Assembly: GCA_946630825.1 (NCBI GenBank)
Contig: CAMOZG010000003.1
Coordinates: 1-36,185, forward strand
Length of the DNA stretch: 36,185 nucleotides
Source of the DNA: an uncultured Lachnospiraceae bacterium
GTDB lineage: Bacteria > Bacillota > Clostridia > Lachnospirales > Lachnospiraceae
Reading direction: 5' to 3'
In this document: positions 25,506 to 33,828 of the stretch, piece by piece
Layout: each line of letters opens with the position of its first letter
Position numbering within the stretch: position 1 is the stretch's first letter
Made by a program: the position numbers and the translations under genes
The notes under the pieces: model-generated
Told to the model about the DNA's origin: nothing
The model's input: only the letters and a program-made list of their open reading frames with translations
Databases searched by the model: none

Positions 25506-27631
25506 ATAAAGTATTAAAAAGGTTATTTTGCGGAGTTTTGTCACTTGCGGTTTTGACCGGATCCATTTCCCACGCTGCAACGGTAGCAGATACTACGGGT
25601 ACGGATACCGGGACCTCGGAGGGGGATATAGTTATAGTGCTTGATCCGGGGCATGATGCCACTCATACCGGCGCACAATACTATGAGCATTCGGAGGAAT
25701 ATGACGTACTTCAAATAGCTACCTACTGCAAGGAAAAGCTGGAGGAGACTCCGGGGATCACCGTATATATGACAAGGGAAGAAGAGGCCTGCGGATTTGG
25801 GGGCAAAAAGCTGACCACCGGTGAGTGCCTGAAAAAGAGGGTGGCTTTTGCCGTAGAAAAGGAGGCGGACTATTTCATATCCTTCCATCTGAATGCGGCA
25901 CCGTCTTCACCTGAAGCCACGGGAGCTGAGGTATACTATTCCAAAAGAGAAGGAGCTTCTGCCAACTGCGCATCTTTGGCGGGATCCATATTAAAGCGTC
26001 TGAGTACGGATGTGGGGTTAAAGAACCGGGGTATCAAGCGGGCAAACTACTATGTGTTAAACGGCACCACTGATGCAAATATCCCCGGGGTGCTTATAGA
26101 GCACTGCTTTATGACAAATGAAGATGACGTGGATAACTACCTGTCGGCTGAGGGCAGGCTTAAAAAGCTGGGCGTGGCTGATGCTGAGGGTATAATAGAT
26201 TACCTGACCAATGCACCTGCACCCTCGGAGAAGGAGAGCGAGGATACGCAGGTTGATATCAGCACCCTTAAGGTGGAAAATCTGGAGGCGGAGACTGATG
26301 GATTTTTTGTATCCCTGATCTGGGATGAGGTGGATGGAGCCGGTGCCTATCAGGTGTACAAGTACAATGAAGAAAAGAAGAAATGGAAGAAGCTGGCAGA
26401 GACAGAGGACACAGGGTATTCCGATCTCAACCTTGCAGCAAAGGAAAGCGGAACCTATAAGGTAAGGGCAATAGACAAGGCAGGCAAGCCCACGGTAAAA
26501 AGCAAGTTTTCCAAAAAGCAGACAGCCGTTGCAGGGGACGGACATGTAGAGTCAATTTCCGCCACAGCAGGAGCATTTAACCGCAGCGTGATATCCTGGG
26601 ATGAGGTCACAGGGGCAACAGGTTATAAGGTACAAAGACAGGATTTCGGTTCGGATAAGTGGAAGACCATCACCACCGAAGCAACAGGCGACGGCTTTAT
26701 AGACGAGACCACAAAATGCGGCATGCTATACCGGTACAAAGTCAGGGCATACAGGATGGCGGACACCAAAAAACTGTGGGGCAAAGCCAACAAAGCCACA
26801 GACTTTTTCCAGACCGCATCAGGTAAGGTGGAAATGAAAAAGAGCACTTTGGCAAAGAAGGGAGTGCAGGTCAACTGGAATAAAAAACAAAAGGCAAGTG
26901 CATATATAGTTTACCGGAAAGAAGCCGGAGAAAAGAAGTGGACAAAGCTCGGAAAGACCAAAGACGTGTACTTTGTGGATGAGACCGCTTTGTGGGAGCA
27001 CACCTACACCTACACCGTAAAGGCATATCGTGTGAAATACGGTAAAAAATACACAGCCTCCGAATATGATAAGAAAGGTGTGACTGCCCGGGCAGGGACA
27101 AAGATAGAGGGAGGATCAGAGGTCAGTGTGGAGCAGATGGTAGCCTACTATGAGGCTTCAAACAATACCTACCCTGCTGATGTCTATAAAAAATACGGAG
27201 CCGAGACCCTTACGGATTTTTGTCAGATAGTCTATGATGTGTGCAGTGAGTATAATATCCGGGCGGAGCTTGTATGGGCGCAGATATGCAAGGAGACAGG
27301 CTATCTGCAGTTTGGCGGTGATGTCAAGGCTGACCAGTGTAATTTTGCAGGTATCGGAGCTACGGGTGGAGTGACGGGCAGCAGCTTTTCGGATGTGGAA
27401 GAGGGTGTAACTGCCCAGGTTCAGCATCTTAAAATGTATGCCACCACCGATAAGAGCTGGGAAGAGGATGTGACCATAGTGGACCCCAGATACAGTGACA
27501 AGCTCAGGGGTAAGGCAATTTTGGTGGAATGGCTGTCCATATCGGCAAATCCTTACAATACGGGATGGGCAACAGCGGAAAACTATGGAGTCAGCCTTAT
27601 TGGCATGATGGATGACATGAAAAAGTTGTGA
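25502..27631 (+). CDS. Secreted peptidoglycan hydrolase: amidase - three FN3 - glucosaminidase
   Basis: A 709-residue exported protein with a signal peptide (cleavage likely after SISHA, about residue 25). Residues 42-240 are an Amidase_3 N-acetylmuramoyl-L-alanine amidase: VLDPGHD with zinc ligand H51, a Glu in the YYEHSEEY helix, FHLNA with the second His, and LIEHCFMTN with the catalytic Glu. Three FN3 repeats follow, each with W-x(2)-V/K...GAxxYxVYR-like strands. The C-terminal 160 residues resemble a GH73-type glucosaminidase (WAQICKETGYLQFGG, CNFAGIGATGG). It should cut both the peptide and the glycan of the wall. Translationally coupled to the membrane-protein gene, it could open or remodel the wall for polymer insertion. 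Confidence 0.9.
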   Translation: MNKVLKRLFCGVLSLAVLTGSISHAATVADTTGTDTGTSEGDIVIVLDPGHDATHTGAQYYEHSEEYDVLQIATYCKEKLEETPGITVYMTREEEACGFGGKKLTTGECLKKRVAFAVEKEADYFISFHLNAAPSSPEATGAEVYYSKREGASANCASLAGSILKRLSTDVGLKNRGIKRANYYVLNGTTDANIPGVLIEHCFMTNEDDVDNYLSAEGRLKKLGVADAEGIIDYLTNAPAPSEKESEDTQVDISTLKVENLEAETDGFFVSLIWDEVDGAGAYQVYKYNEEKKKWKKLAETEDTGYSDLNLAAKESGTYKVRAIDKAGKPTVKSKFSKKQTAVAGDGHVESISATAGAFNRSVISWDEVTGATGYKVQRQDFGSDKWKTITTEATGDGFIDETTKCGMLYRYKVRAYRMADTKKLWGKANKATDFFQTASGKVEMKKSTLAKKGVQVNWNKKQKASAYIVYRKEAGEKKWTKLGKTKDVYFVDETALWEHTYTYTVKAYRVKYGKKYTASEYDKKGVTARAGTKIEGGSEVSVEQMVAYYEASNNTYPADVYKKYGAETLTDFCQIVYDVCSEYNIRAELVWAQICKETGYLQFGGDVKADQCNFAGIGATGGVTGSSFSDVEEGVTAQVQHLKMYATTDKSWEEDVTIVDPRYSDKLRGKAILVEWLSISANPYNTGWATAENYGVSLIGMMDDMKKL

Positions 27632-27644
27632 TAAAGGGAAAGTT

Positions 27645-29084
27645 ATGGATAACAGTATTTACGGCAGAAAAGAAAACCATATACAGGGAAAATACGTATT
27701 CAGATGGGTGTGCGGTATTTTTCATACCCTCTATGCCAGTCTGACCTTTTGGTGGGTCTGGATCTCATACACCACTGTCCATGACCAGACAGGACATCTG
27801 ACAGGACTTGCCAACAGACTAATGGCGCTTTTGATCTATGCCTTTATATTTGTTTTTCTCATGCGCTCCATGGGAGGATATCTCATAGGTGTCAGCAGAA
27901 AGATGAATGTGGTGGGATCAATAGTTGTGGCGCTTTTTATCACAGACGGGGCAGAGGTATTTATATCTCTGGCAATTACGGGTCAGTTCAGATTTTTCGG
28001 TGCATTTTTGTGGAGGTACATACTGCTTTTTCTGGTACAGACATTTTGCATATCTTTATCAAGCATACTGCTTATTGACCTGTACAGGGTGAAATTCCCA
28101 CCGCTTAGGCTTATAGAGATCTATGGATCCCATCCTAATAGAGTGGCTAAAAAAATGGGATTTCGGGATGACAAGTATGTATTTGACGGACGCATACACT
28201 GTGATGAACCAAACGATAAAATGATAGAGACCATCCTGCCCTATGATGCGGTTTTGATAAATGACGTGCCCTCTGAGAGGGAGGATGAGCTTTTAAGACT
28301 GTGCTTTGATATCAACAAGAGGGTGTACTTTACTCCCGCCATTTCGGATGTCATGATAAAGTCCAGTGACGACATAAATCTTTTTGACACTCCCATATAT
28401 CTTTGCAGAAACAGCGGTATGTCTGCCTGGCAGCGGTTCTGGAAGAGGTTTTTTGATATTACCCTTTCAGTGATTGCAATCATCCTGCTTTCTCCGCTAC
28501 TTGTCATAGTGGCACTTCTGATCCATGCAGAGGACGGCGGTCCGGTGTTTTACAGACAGGAAAGAGTCACCTTAAACGGCAGGCATTTTATGATACTTAA
28601 ATTCAGAAGTATGATAGTAAATGCCGAAAAGGATAACAGAAGCATACCGGCAGGAGCGGAGGATCCGCGGATCACAAGGATAGGCAGATTTATCCGTGCC
28701 ACAAGAATTGACGAGCTGCCCCAGCTTTTTAACATAGCAAGGGGAGATATGTCCATAGTGGGTCCCCGGCCTGAAAGGGTGGCTCATGTGGAAAAATATA
28801 CCAGGGATATCCCGGAGTTTCGTTACCGGCTTAAAATGAGGGGTGGTCTGACAGGGTATGCGCAGGTGTACGGAAAATACAATACCACAGCCATTGACAA
28901 GCTTAAGATGGATCTCAGTTATATTACCAACTATTCACTGCTTTTAGATGTGCAGATCATATTTGAGACCCTCAGGGTCATCATGCAAAAGGAAAGCACG
29001 GAGGGCTTTTCCGAGGAGGATCAAAAGATCATGCATGAAGCTGATAATCATGGAGTGACACCCGGGGAGGAAGAAAATGAGTGA
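27645..29084 (+). CDS. Polyprenyl-phosphate sugar-1-phosphate transferase (WcaJ/WbaP family)
   Basis: A 479-residue membrane protein that starts synthesis by moving a sugar-1-phosphate onto undecaprenyl phosphate. The N-terminal half has four membrane segments and a degenerate nucleotide-binding-like domain (about 165-250). The C-terminal half, from RFWKRFFDITLSVIAIILLSPL, is the catalytic bac_transf domain: GGPVFYRQERVTLNGRHFMILKFRSM, RATRIDELPQLFNI, GDMSIVGPRPERVAHV, and RGGLTGYAQVYGKYNTT. Length is full. AAAGGGAAAG precedes the ATG. This gene makes the cluster a complete initiating system. Confidence 0.93.
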   Translation: MDNSIYGRKENHIQGKYVFRWVCGIFHTLYASLTFWWVWISYTTVHDQTGHLTGLANRLMALLIYAFIFVFLMRSMGGYLIGVSRKMNVVGSIVVALFITDGAEVFISLAITGQFRFFGAFLWRYILLFLVQTFCISLSSILLIDLYRVKFPPLRLIEIYGSHPNRVAKKMGFRDDKYVFDGRIHCDEPNDKMIETILPYDAVLINDVPSEREDELLRLCFDINKRVYFTPAISDVMIKSSDDINLFDTPIYLCRNSGMSAWQRFWKRFFDITLSVIAIILLSPLLVIVALLIHAEDGGPVFYRQERVTLNGRHFMILKFRSMIVNAEKDNRSIPAGAEDPRITRIGRFIRATRIDELPQLFNIARGDMSIVGPRPERVAHVEKYTRDIPEFRYRLKMRGGLTGYAQVYGKYNTTAIDKLKMDLSYITNYSLLLDVQIIFETLRVIMQKESTEGFSEEDQKIMHEADNHGVTPGEEENE

Positions 29085-29829
29085 GCTGATTTCGGTGATC
29101 ACGGCGGTGTACAATGCCCAGGCGACACTTTTGGAAACGGCGGAGTCTGTCATGGCTCAGTATTATACAAATTGGGAACTGATATTGATAGACGACTGTT
29201 CCACGGATGGCAGTAAAAAGATAATGCAGGAGCTTGAAAGATCCGACAGCCGGATCAGGTGTTTGTACAATGAAAAAAATATGGGGGTGGCAGAGACCAG
29301 AAACCACGGCATAAGAGAGGCCCGGGGCAGATACATTGCTTTTTTGGACAGTGACGACATGTGGGATGTGGAGAAGCTTTCCAGACAGATGGAGTTTATG
29401 AAAGAGGTGGGGACGGCTTTTTCCTATACCTCCATCAGGATAATAGATGAAAAGGGTGAACCCACAGGCAAGGAGAGACATGTGCCTCCAAAGGTGGATT
29501 ACAAGACACTTCTCATGGGAGACCCCATGCCCTGCCTTACCATAATGATCGATACAAAAAGGATCCCCCGGGAAAAGATATATATGCCGGATATGCACCA
29601 TGAGGATTATGCGGCTTTTCTCAACTGTCTGAGGGACGGCGAAGTGGCACGGGGCTTGGATGAGGTGCTGGCAAGCTACAGGGTGAGCAAAGGTTCAGTC
29701 AGTGGAAATAAATTGCGTACTGCCACCTGGCAGTGGAGGATCTTAAGAGACCAGGAAAAACTGTCGGTTTTTTCGGCATTTTATTATTTGTGTACCTACG
29801 CATTTTTGGCTGTAAAAAAGAGGCTGTGA
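29077..29829 (+). CDS. Family-2 glycosyltransferase
   Basis: A 250-residue cytoplasmic or membrane-associated GT-A enzyme. It begins ISVITAVYNAQATLLETAESV, has the nucleotide-sugar site LILIDDCSTDGS, the NMGVAETRNHGI segment and the DxD motif FLDSDDMWD. The C-terminal half gives no clue to donor or acceptor. The start overlaps the previous gene by 8 bases with GGGGAGGAAGAA upstream. It probably adds a sugar early in assembly, after the priming transferase. Confidence 0.92.
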   Translation: MSELISVITAVYNAQATLLETAESVMAQYYTNWELILIDDCSTDGSKKIMQELERSDSRIRCLYNEKNMGVAETRNHGIREARGRYIAFLDSDDMWDVEKLSRQMEFMKEVGTAFSYTSIRIIDEKGEPTGKERHVPPKVDYKTLLMGDPMPCLTIMIDTKRIPREKIYMPDMHHEDYAAFLNCLRDGEVARGLDEVLASYRVSKGSVSGNKLRTATWQWRILRDQEKLSVFSAFYYLCTYAFLAVKKRL

Positions 29830-29833
29830 TTTC

Positions 29834-30943
29834 ATGAGTGTTAAGCATATTCTAAAAGAATATATTAAGATGTTTGTGCAGGACGTGTACCTGCCCATGA
29901 TATATAAAAAAGCATCACGTCAGCCCATTGAAGAGAATAAGGTGATATTTGCGGACGCCCACAATCACCATACTCCCTACAGCATGAGGCGTATGGAGGC
30001 AGCCTGCCGGGATGCGGGATTTAAGGTGGAGACTTTTTACAGTGATTACCAGAAGGACGGACTTTTTGCCTCTTATTCGGCAATGATAGCTTTTATGAGA
30101 TCCTATGGGACGGCTCATGCAGTGGTAATAAGTGATACTTTTTTGCCTGTGGCAGGCTGTGACAAAAGACCCGAGACAAAGGTGGTTCAGCTTTGGCACG
30201 GGGCAGGGGCAATGAAAAAATTCGGCTATGCCACCACTGATGATGTGCCGGGTTTTTACAAGAGCAATATATATAAGAATTATGATCTGATCACTGTAAG
30301 CGGAAAGTTAGCAGAAGAACCTTTTGCCTCATCCATGAGGGCGGATCCGGGCTGTGCCCGGGCAATAGGAGTCAGCAGGACCGATAATTATTTTGATGAG
30401 GACTATATGAAAAGGACCCGGGAAAAGGTATACGGGGTCTATACCGAAGCCCGTGGAAAAAAGGTGATCCTCTACGCCCCTACCTTCAGGGGGAATGCGG
30501 ACAGTGCAAATGAAAGTGAATCGGATGCCGTGGCACAGATGCTAAAGGAGCGGCTGCCGGAGGGATGGTATCTTATCACCAGTGCCCATCCCCATGCCAG
30601 AGAGGAGGGCAGCACAGGCGGCGGACTTTGTTCCGAGGAGATCATGCTGATAGCGGATGTGCTTATTACCGACTACTCATCAATCGTATTTGACTATCTT
30701 TTTTTACACAGACCCGTTATTTTATATGCTCCTGATTACGAAAGCTTTGGCAGGATAAGGGGCTTTTACACGCCCTATGAGGAATTGCCCGGAAGGATAG
30801 TAACAGATCCTGACAAGCTGACCGAAGCCATTAGGTCGGAAGTGGCGCACTATGATCCGGATGCCACAGACAGATATCTGGAAAAATATCTGGAGGCATG
30901 TGACGGCAATGCCACCGCTCGTATAGTGGAATACTTGAAATAA
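29834..30943 (+). CDS. CDP-glycerol glycerophosphotransferase family protein (TagB/TagF-like)
   Basis: A 369-residue GT-B enzyme of the teichoic-acid polymerase family, which transfers polyol phosphate (usually glycerol phosphate from CDP-glycerol) to a growing chain. Diagnostic segments are VVQLWHGAGAMKKFG with the catalytic-base His, KVILYAPTFRG, ITSAHPHA, and the donor-site VLITDYSSIVFDYLFLHRPVILYAPD. The short N-terminus (MFVQDVYLPMIYKK) could touch the membrane. It suggests that the polymer carries polyol phosphates. No CDP-glycerol synthesis gene is in the window. It is the last gene before the next promoter, and no terminator is seen after it. Confidence 0.9.
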   Translation: MSVKHILKEYIKMFVQDVYLPMIYKKASRQPIEENKVIFADAHNHHTPYSMRRMEAACRDAGFKVETFYSDYQKDGLFASYSAMIAFMRSYGTAHAVVISDTFLPVAGCDKRPETKVVQLWHGAGAMKKFGYATTDDVPGFYKSNIYKNYDLITVSGKLAEEPFASSMRADPGCARAIGVSRTDNYFDEDYMKRTREKVYGVYTEARGKKVILYAPTFRGNADSANESESDAVAQMLKERLPEGWYLITSAHPHAREEGSTGGGLCSEEIMLIADVLITDYSSIVFDYLFLHRPVILYAPDYESFGRIRGFYTPYEELPGRIVTDPDKLTEAIRSEVAHYDPDATDRYLEKYLEACDGNATARIVEYLK

Positions 30944-30963
30944 CAGGGTTTCAGGGGTATAAT
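30935..30963 (+). promoter_or_regulatory. Strong sigma-A promoter for the NlpC/P60-to-oxidoreductase run
   Basis: TTGAAA (30935-30940) and a perfect TATAAT (30958-30963) are exactly 17 bases apart. The -35 lies inside the last codons of the upstream gene. Transcription should begin near 30970, about 58 bases before the start at 31028. Confidence 0.85.
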
Positions 30964-31027
30964 TTCAGTCGGAGAGATTTCCCTGATTGAGATATGAATC
31001 AGTTTGAATTTTAGCAGGAGACAGGAT

Positions 31028-32188
31028 ATGAGATTAGTCTATCTGAAAAAAAAGTTGATCGCAGGTGTTTTGGTTTCCACCTTGACGGCGGGGCTGTTTT
31101 TTGGCACCACCGCTGATGCTACCAGAAGCATAGAGGAGATTCAGCGGGACAAAGACAATCTGCAGGAGGAGATAAATGCATTAGACTCGGAGCTTGTGGA
31201 TCTTTTGGCAGATATCAGTACCCTTTCTTCAGAGATCGACCAGAATGAGCAGGAGATCGCAGACTTAAAGATCGAGCTTCAGGAGGCAAAAAAGGCTGAG
31301 AAGAAGCAGTATAAATACATGAAAAAGCGCATGAAGGCAATGTATGAAAACGATCAGAAAAGCCTGATCATGATGCTTTTGGAATCAGGCAGTTTCAGCG
31401 ATTTTCTCAATAAGATCGAATATGCCAATGCGGTATATGAATACGATCAGCAGCTTCTTAACACATATATAGGTGTCAAGGAAGAGATCAAGGAAATGGA
31501 GAACGCGCTTGAAAAGGAGCAGGTGGCTCTTCAGACCGAGAAAAACAATCTTTCTGCCAAGCAGGCTTCCCTTGACAGTATGATCACGGCAAAGCGATCC
31601 CAGATGAAGGATTTTGACCAGCAGCTTAAAAAGGCGCAGGAGCTGGCAAGGAGAAAGGCTGAGGAGGAGAGGCTGGAGAGAGAACGGAAAAGACAGGAAG
31701 AGATGGCAAGACGGATGCTTGAAGCCCAGCAGGCTCAGGCAGAGGCAGCCGCAGCGGAAGAAAGTGATGACGGAGATGACGGCAGTGTGGATGACGGTAC
31801 TGACGGACAGAGTTTAAATCCCAGTCCCACCACGGGAGTCAGTGGCTCGGCGGTGGTGTCCTATGCCAATCAGTTTGTGGGCAATCCCTATGTGTGGGGC
31901 GGTAATTCCCTGACAGAGGGCTGCGACTGTTCCGGCTTTGTGGTTCAGGTGTATGGACATTTTGGGATCAATCTGTCGGGATCCCGTAGTTCAGCCGCTT
32001 TAAGATCAGTGGGAAGCGCCGTAAGTATTGACAATGTACAGCCGGGAGATATAGTCTGCTATCCGGGTCATGTGGGATTATATGCAGGAGGCGGCACCAT
32101 AGTTGAGGCTCAAAGCAGCCGGGCAGGCATAACCAATAACAGATCCATATATTGCCATGAGATTTTGGCAATAAGAAGAGTAGTGTGA
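31028..32188 (+). CDS. Secreted coiled-coil NlpC/P60 peptidoglycan endopeptidase
   Basis: A 386-residue protein with a signal peptide (cleavage probably after GTTADA, about residue 33), a long PcsB/CwlO-like coiled coil (about 38-240), an acidic linker and a C-terminal NlpC/P60 domain. The catalytic Cys is C301 in CDCSGF and the His is H348 in GHVGLYAG; the third polar residue is less typical (EAQSSRAG where His is common). Coiled coils of this kind are usually held by FtsEX-type complexes and released to cut muropeptides in division or growth. AGGAG at 31016-31020 supports the ATG at 31028; an in-frame TTG at 31004 lacks a site. Confidence 0.92.
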   Translation: MRLVYLKKKLIAGVLVSTLTAGLFFGTTADATRSIEEIQRDKDNLQEEINALDSELVDLLADISTLSSEIDQNEQEIADLKIELQEAKKAEKKQYKYMKKRMKAMYENDQKSLIMMLLESGSFSDFLNKIEYANAVYEYDQQLLNTYIGVKEEIKEMENALEKEQVALQTEKNNLSAKQASLDSMITAKRSQMKDFDQQLKKAQELARRKAEEERLERERKRQEEMARRMLEAQQAQAEAAAAEESDDGDDGSVDDGTDGQSLNPSPTTGVSGSAVVSYANQFVGNPYVWGGNSLTEGCDCSGFVVQVYGHFGINLSGSRSSAALRSVGSAVSIDNVQPGDIVCYPGHVGLYAGGGTIVEAQSSRAGITNNRSIYCHEILAIRRVV

Positions 32189-32901
32189 CCGGGGGGATGG
32201 GGCTTTTGCCCGGATACATTCGAAAGGTGATGCTTTTGGCGGTACTGGCGGTGGTGCTGGTGGCTTTCGGAGCTTTTCATTATGAGATGATCTCCCCCAT
32301 AGTCTATGAAGATAAGCTGGATTCGGTGGCGGTGACTGTGGATGGAGATGAGCTGACCCTCAGGGATCTTAGCTTCTATGTACTTTATGAGGAGCAGACC
32401 ATTGAGACAGAGGCTATGATATATAATTCCGAAAACACCAGGGATTTTTGGAATCTTCATGCCAACGGCATATTTTTTAAGTTTGCGGCAAAAAAATATG
32501 TGATGGATATGGCTGTACATGACTATCTGATGTACAAGGGTGCCCTGGAAGCAGAAATGACCCTTACGGATGAAGAACAAGAGATATTAAAAGACAGCTA
32601 TAATGATTTTCTGGATGATCTGCTTTTACAGCAAAAGGATTCGGGGCTTTATGATGAGCAGGTCATATATGAGACCATGGAGCGCATAGCACTGTCGGAA
32701 AAGTATCGGGGATATCTGGCGGACAGGGATGAAACTACCTACGGCGGATATGGCTATGACGGTCGTGATTATCAGAAATATCTTAAGGATCATAAGGTAA
32801 AGATCAACCACAGGATCTGGGACAGAGTTGCTATAGGTGATAACAGTCTGGTACACAAAAGTGCCAGCGGAGTAAACGGACAGGAGTCAGAGGATGAATG
32901 A
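32185..32901 (+). CDS. Membrane-anchored protein with SurA/PrsA-like N-terminal chaperone region
   Basis: A 238-residue protein with one N-terminal membrane anchor (VMLLAVLAVVLVAFGAFH) and the rest outside. From about residue 47 (VAVTVDGDELTLRDLSFYVL) it resembles the N-terminal helical domain of SurA/PrsA-type foldases, but no rotamase domain follows. The start is uncertain: GTG at 32185 overlaps the previous stop, while the ATG at 32197 (after CCGGGGGG) and the ATG at 32230 are alternatives. It may help fold the NlpC/P60 or other exported proteins; this is inference from resemblance and position. Confidence 0.5.
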   Translation: MTGGMGLLPGYIRKVMLLAVLAVVLVAFGAFHYEMISPIVYEDKLDSVAVTVDGDELTLRDLSFYVLYEEQTIETEAMIYNSENTRDFWNLHANGIFFKFAAKKYVMDMAVHDYLMYKGALEAEMTLTDEEQEILKDSYNDFLDDLLLQQKDSGLYDEQVIYETMERIALSEKYRGYLADRDETTYGGYGYDGRDYQKYLKDHKVKINHRIWDRVAIGDNSLVHKSASGVNGQESEDE

Positions 32902-33820
32902 TAGTATAGGATGGCAGAAAAGAGGAACAGCCGATATCAGAAAGGCTTTTCCCAAAATTGGCAGAAACGATCCCTGCTGGTGCGGAAGCGGAAGAAAATA
33001 TAAACAGTGTCATGAAAAAAATGACAAAAAAATAGAGACCATAGCATTGCAGGGACACACCGTACCCAGCCGTGACCTTTTAAAGACACCGGAGCAGATC
33101 GAAGGGATCAAAAAAAGTGCCGTGATCAATATGGCGTGCCTGGATGAGGTGGCACGTCAGATCCATGTGGGTATGACAACTTTGGAGATAGATGAGATAA
33201 TCAATGATGTCACCTATGGAATGGGAGGCATACCGGCGCCTCTTAACTATGAGGGCTTTCCCAAAAGTGTATGTACCTCGGTGAATGACCAGGTTTGTCA
33301 TGGCATTCCCTCAGACAAGGTAGTGCTTAAGGATGGGGATATAATCAACGTGGACTGTTCCACTATTTTAGACGGATACTTCTCCGATTCCTCCAGAATG
33401 TTTTTGCTGGGGGATGTGAAGCCGGAGGTGAAAAAGCTGGTTGATGTGGTAAAGGAATGCTGCGATCTGGGGCTTGCGGAAGTGAAGCCCTGGGGATTTT
33501 TGGGTGATATGGCACAGGTAGTACATGAGCACGCTGAAAAGAATGGTTACTCGGTGGTCCGTGAGATCGGAGGTCATGGGGTAGGACTGGAGTTCCATGA
33601 GGAGCCCTGGGTCAGCTATTGTTCCAACAGAGGCGAGGATATGCTCATGGTGCCGGGAATGATATTTACCATAGAGCCCATGATAAATATGGGTACTGCC
33701 CAGATCTACACTGACAAGGAAAATGGCTGGGAAGTTTATACCATGGACGGTATGCCTTCCGCACAGTGGGAATATCAGGTTTTGGTCACTGAGGAGGGAT
33801 ACGAGGTAATATCCTATTAG
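32894..33820 (+). CDS. map: Methionine aminopeptidase type I with SEC-C zinc motif
   Basis: A 308-residue cytoplasmic enzyme that removes the initiator methionine. Residues 24-40 form a SEC-C zinc-binding motif (GRNDPCWCGSGRKYKQCH; ligands C28, C30, C39, H40), common in clostridial MetAPs and thought to aid ribosome contact. The pita-bread catalytic domain follows with all metal ligands: Asp in INVDCST, Asp in GYFSDSSRM, His in IGGHGVG, Glu in FTIEPM and Glu in AQWEYQVLV. The residue after the last Glu is Tyr where most have His. AGGAG at 32882-32886 fixes the ATG, which overlaps the upstream gene by 8 bases. An extra map beside envelope genes is unusual. Confidence 0.93.
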   Translation: MNDSIGWQKRGTADIRKAFPKIGRNDPCWCGSGRKYKQCHEKNDKKIETIALQGHTVPSRDLLKTPEQIEGIKKSAVINMACLDEVARQIHVGMTTLEIDEIINDVTYGMGGIPAPLNYEGFPKSVCTSVNDQVCHGIPSDKVVLKDGDIINVDCSTILDGYFSDSSRMFLLGDVKPEVKKLVDVVKECCDLGLAEVKPWGFLGDMAQVVHEHAEKNGYSVVREIGGHGVGLEFHEEPWVSYCSNRGEDMLMVPGMIFTIEPMINMGTAQIYTDKENGWEVYTMDGMPSAQWEYQVLVTEEGYEVISY

Positions 33821-33828
33821 GAGTTGAT

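Noticed and set aside
26280-27090. Possible repeat array in the amidase gene
   Set aside because: The repetition is at protein level (three divergent FN3 domains), not a DNA repeat or recombination array.
28241-29601. Several antisense ORFs of 65-190 codons across the sugar-transferase and GT2 genes
   Set aside because: The plus-strand genes have complete conserved motifs; the antisense frames have none and no ribosome binding sites.
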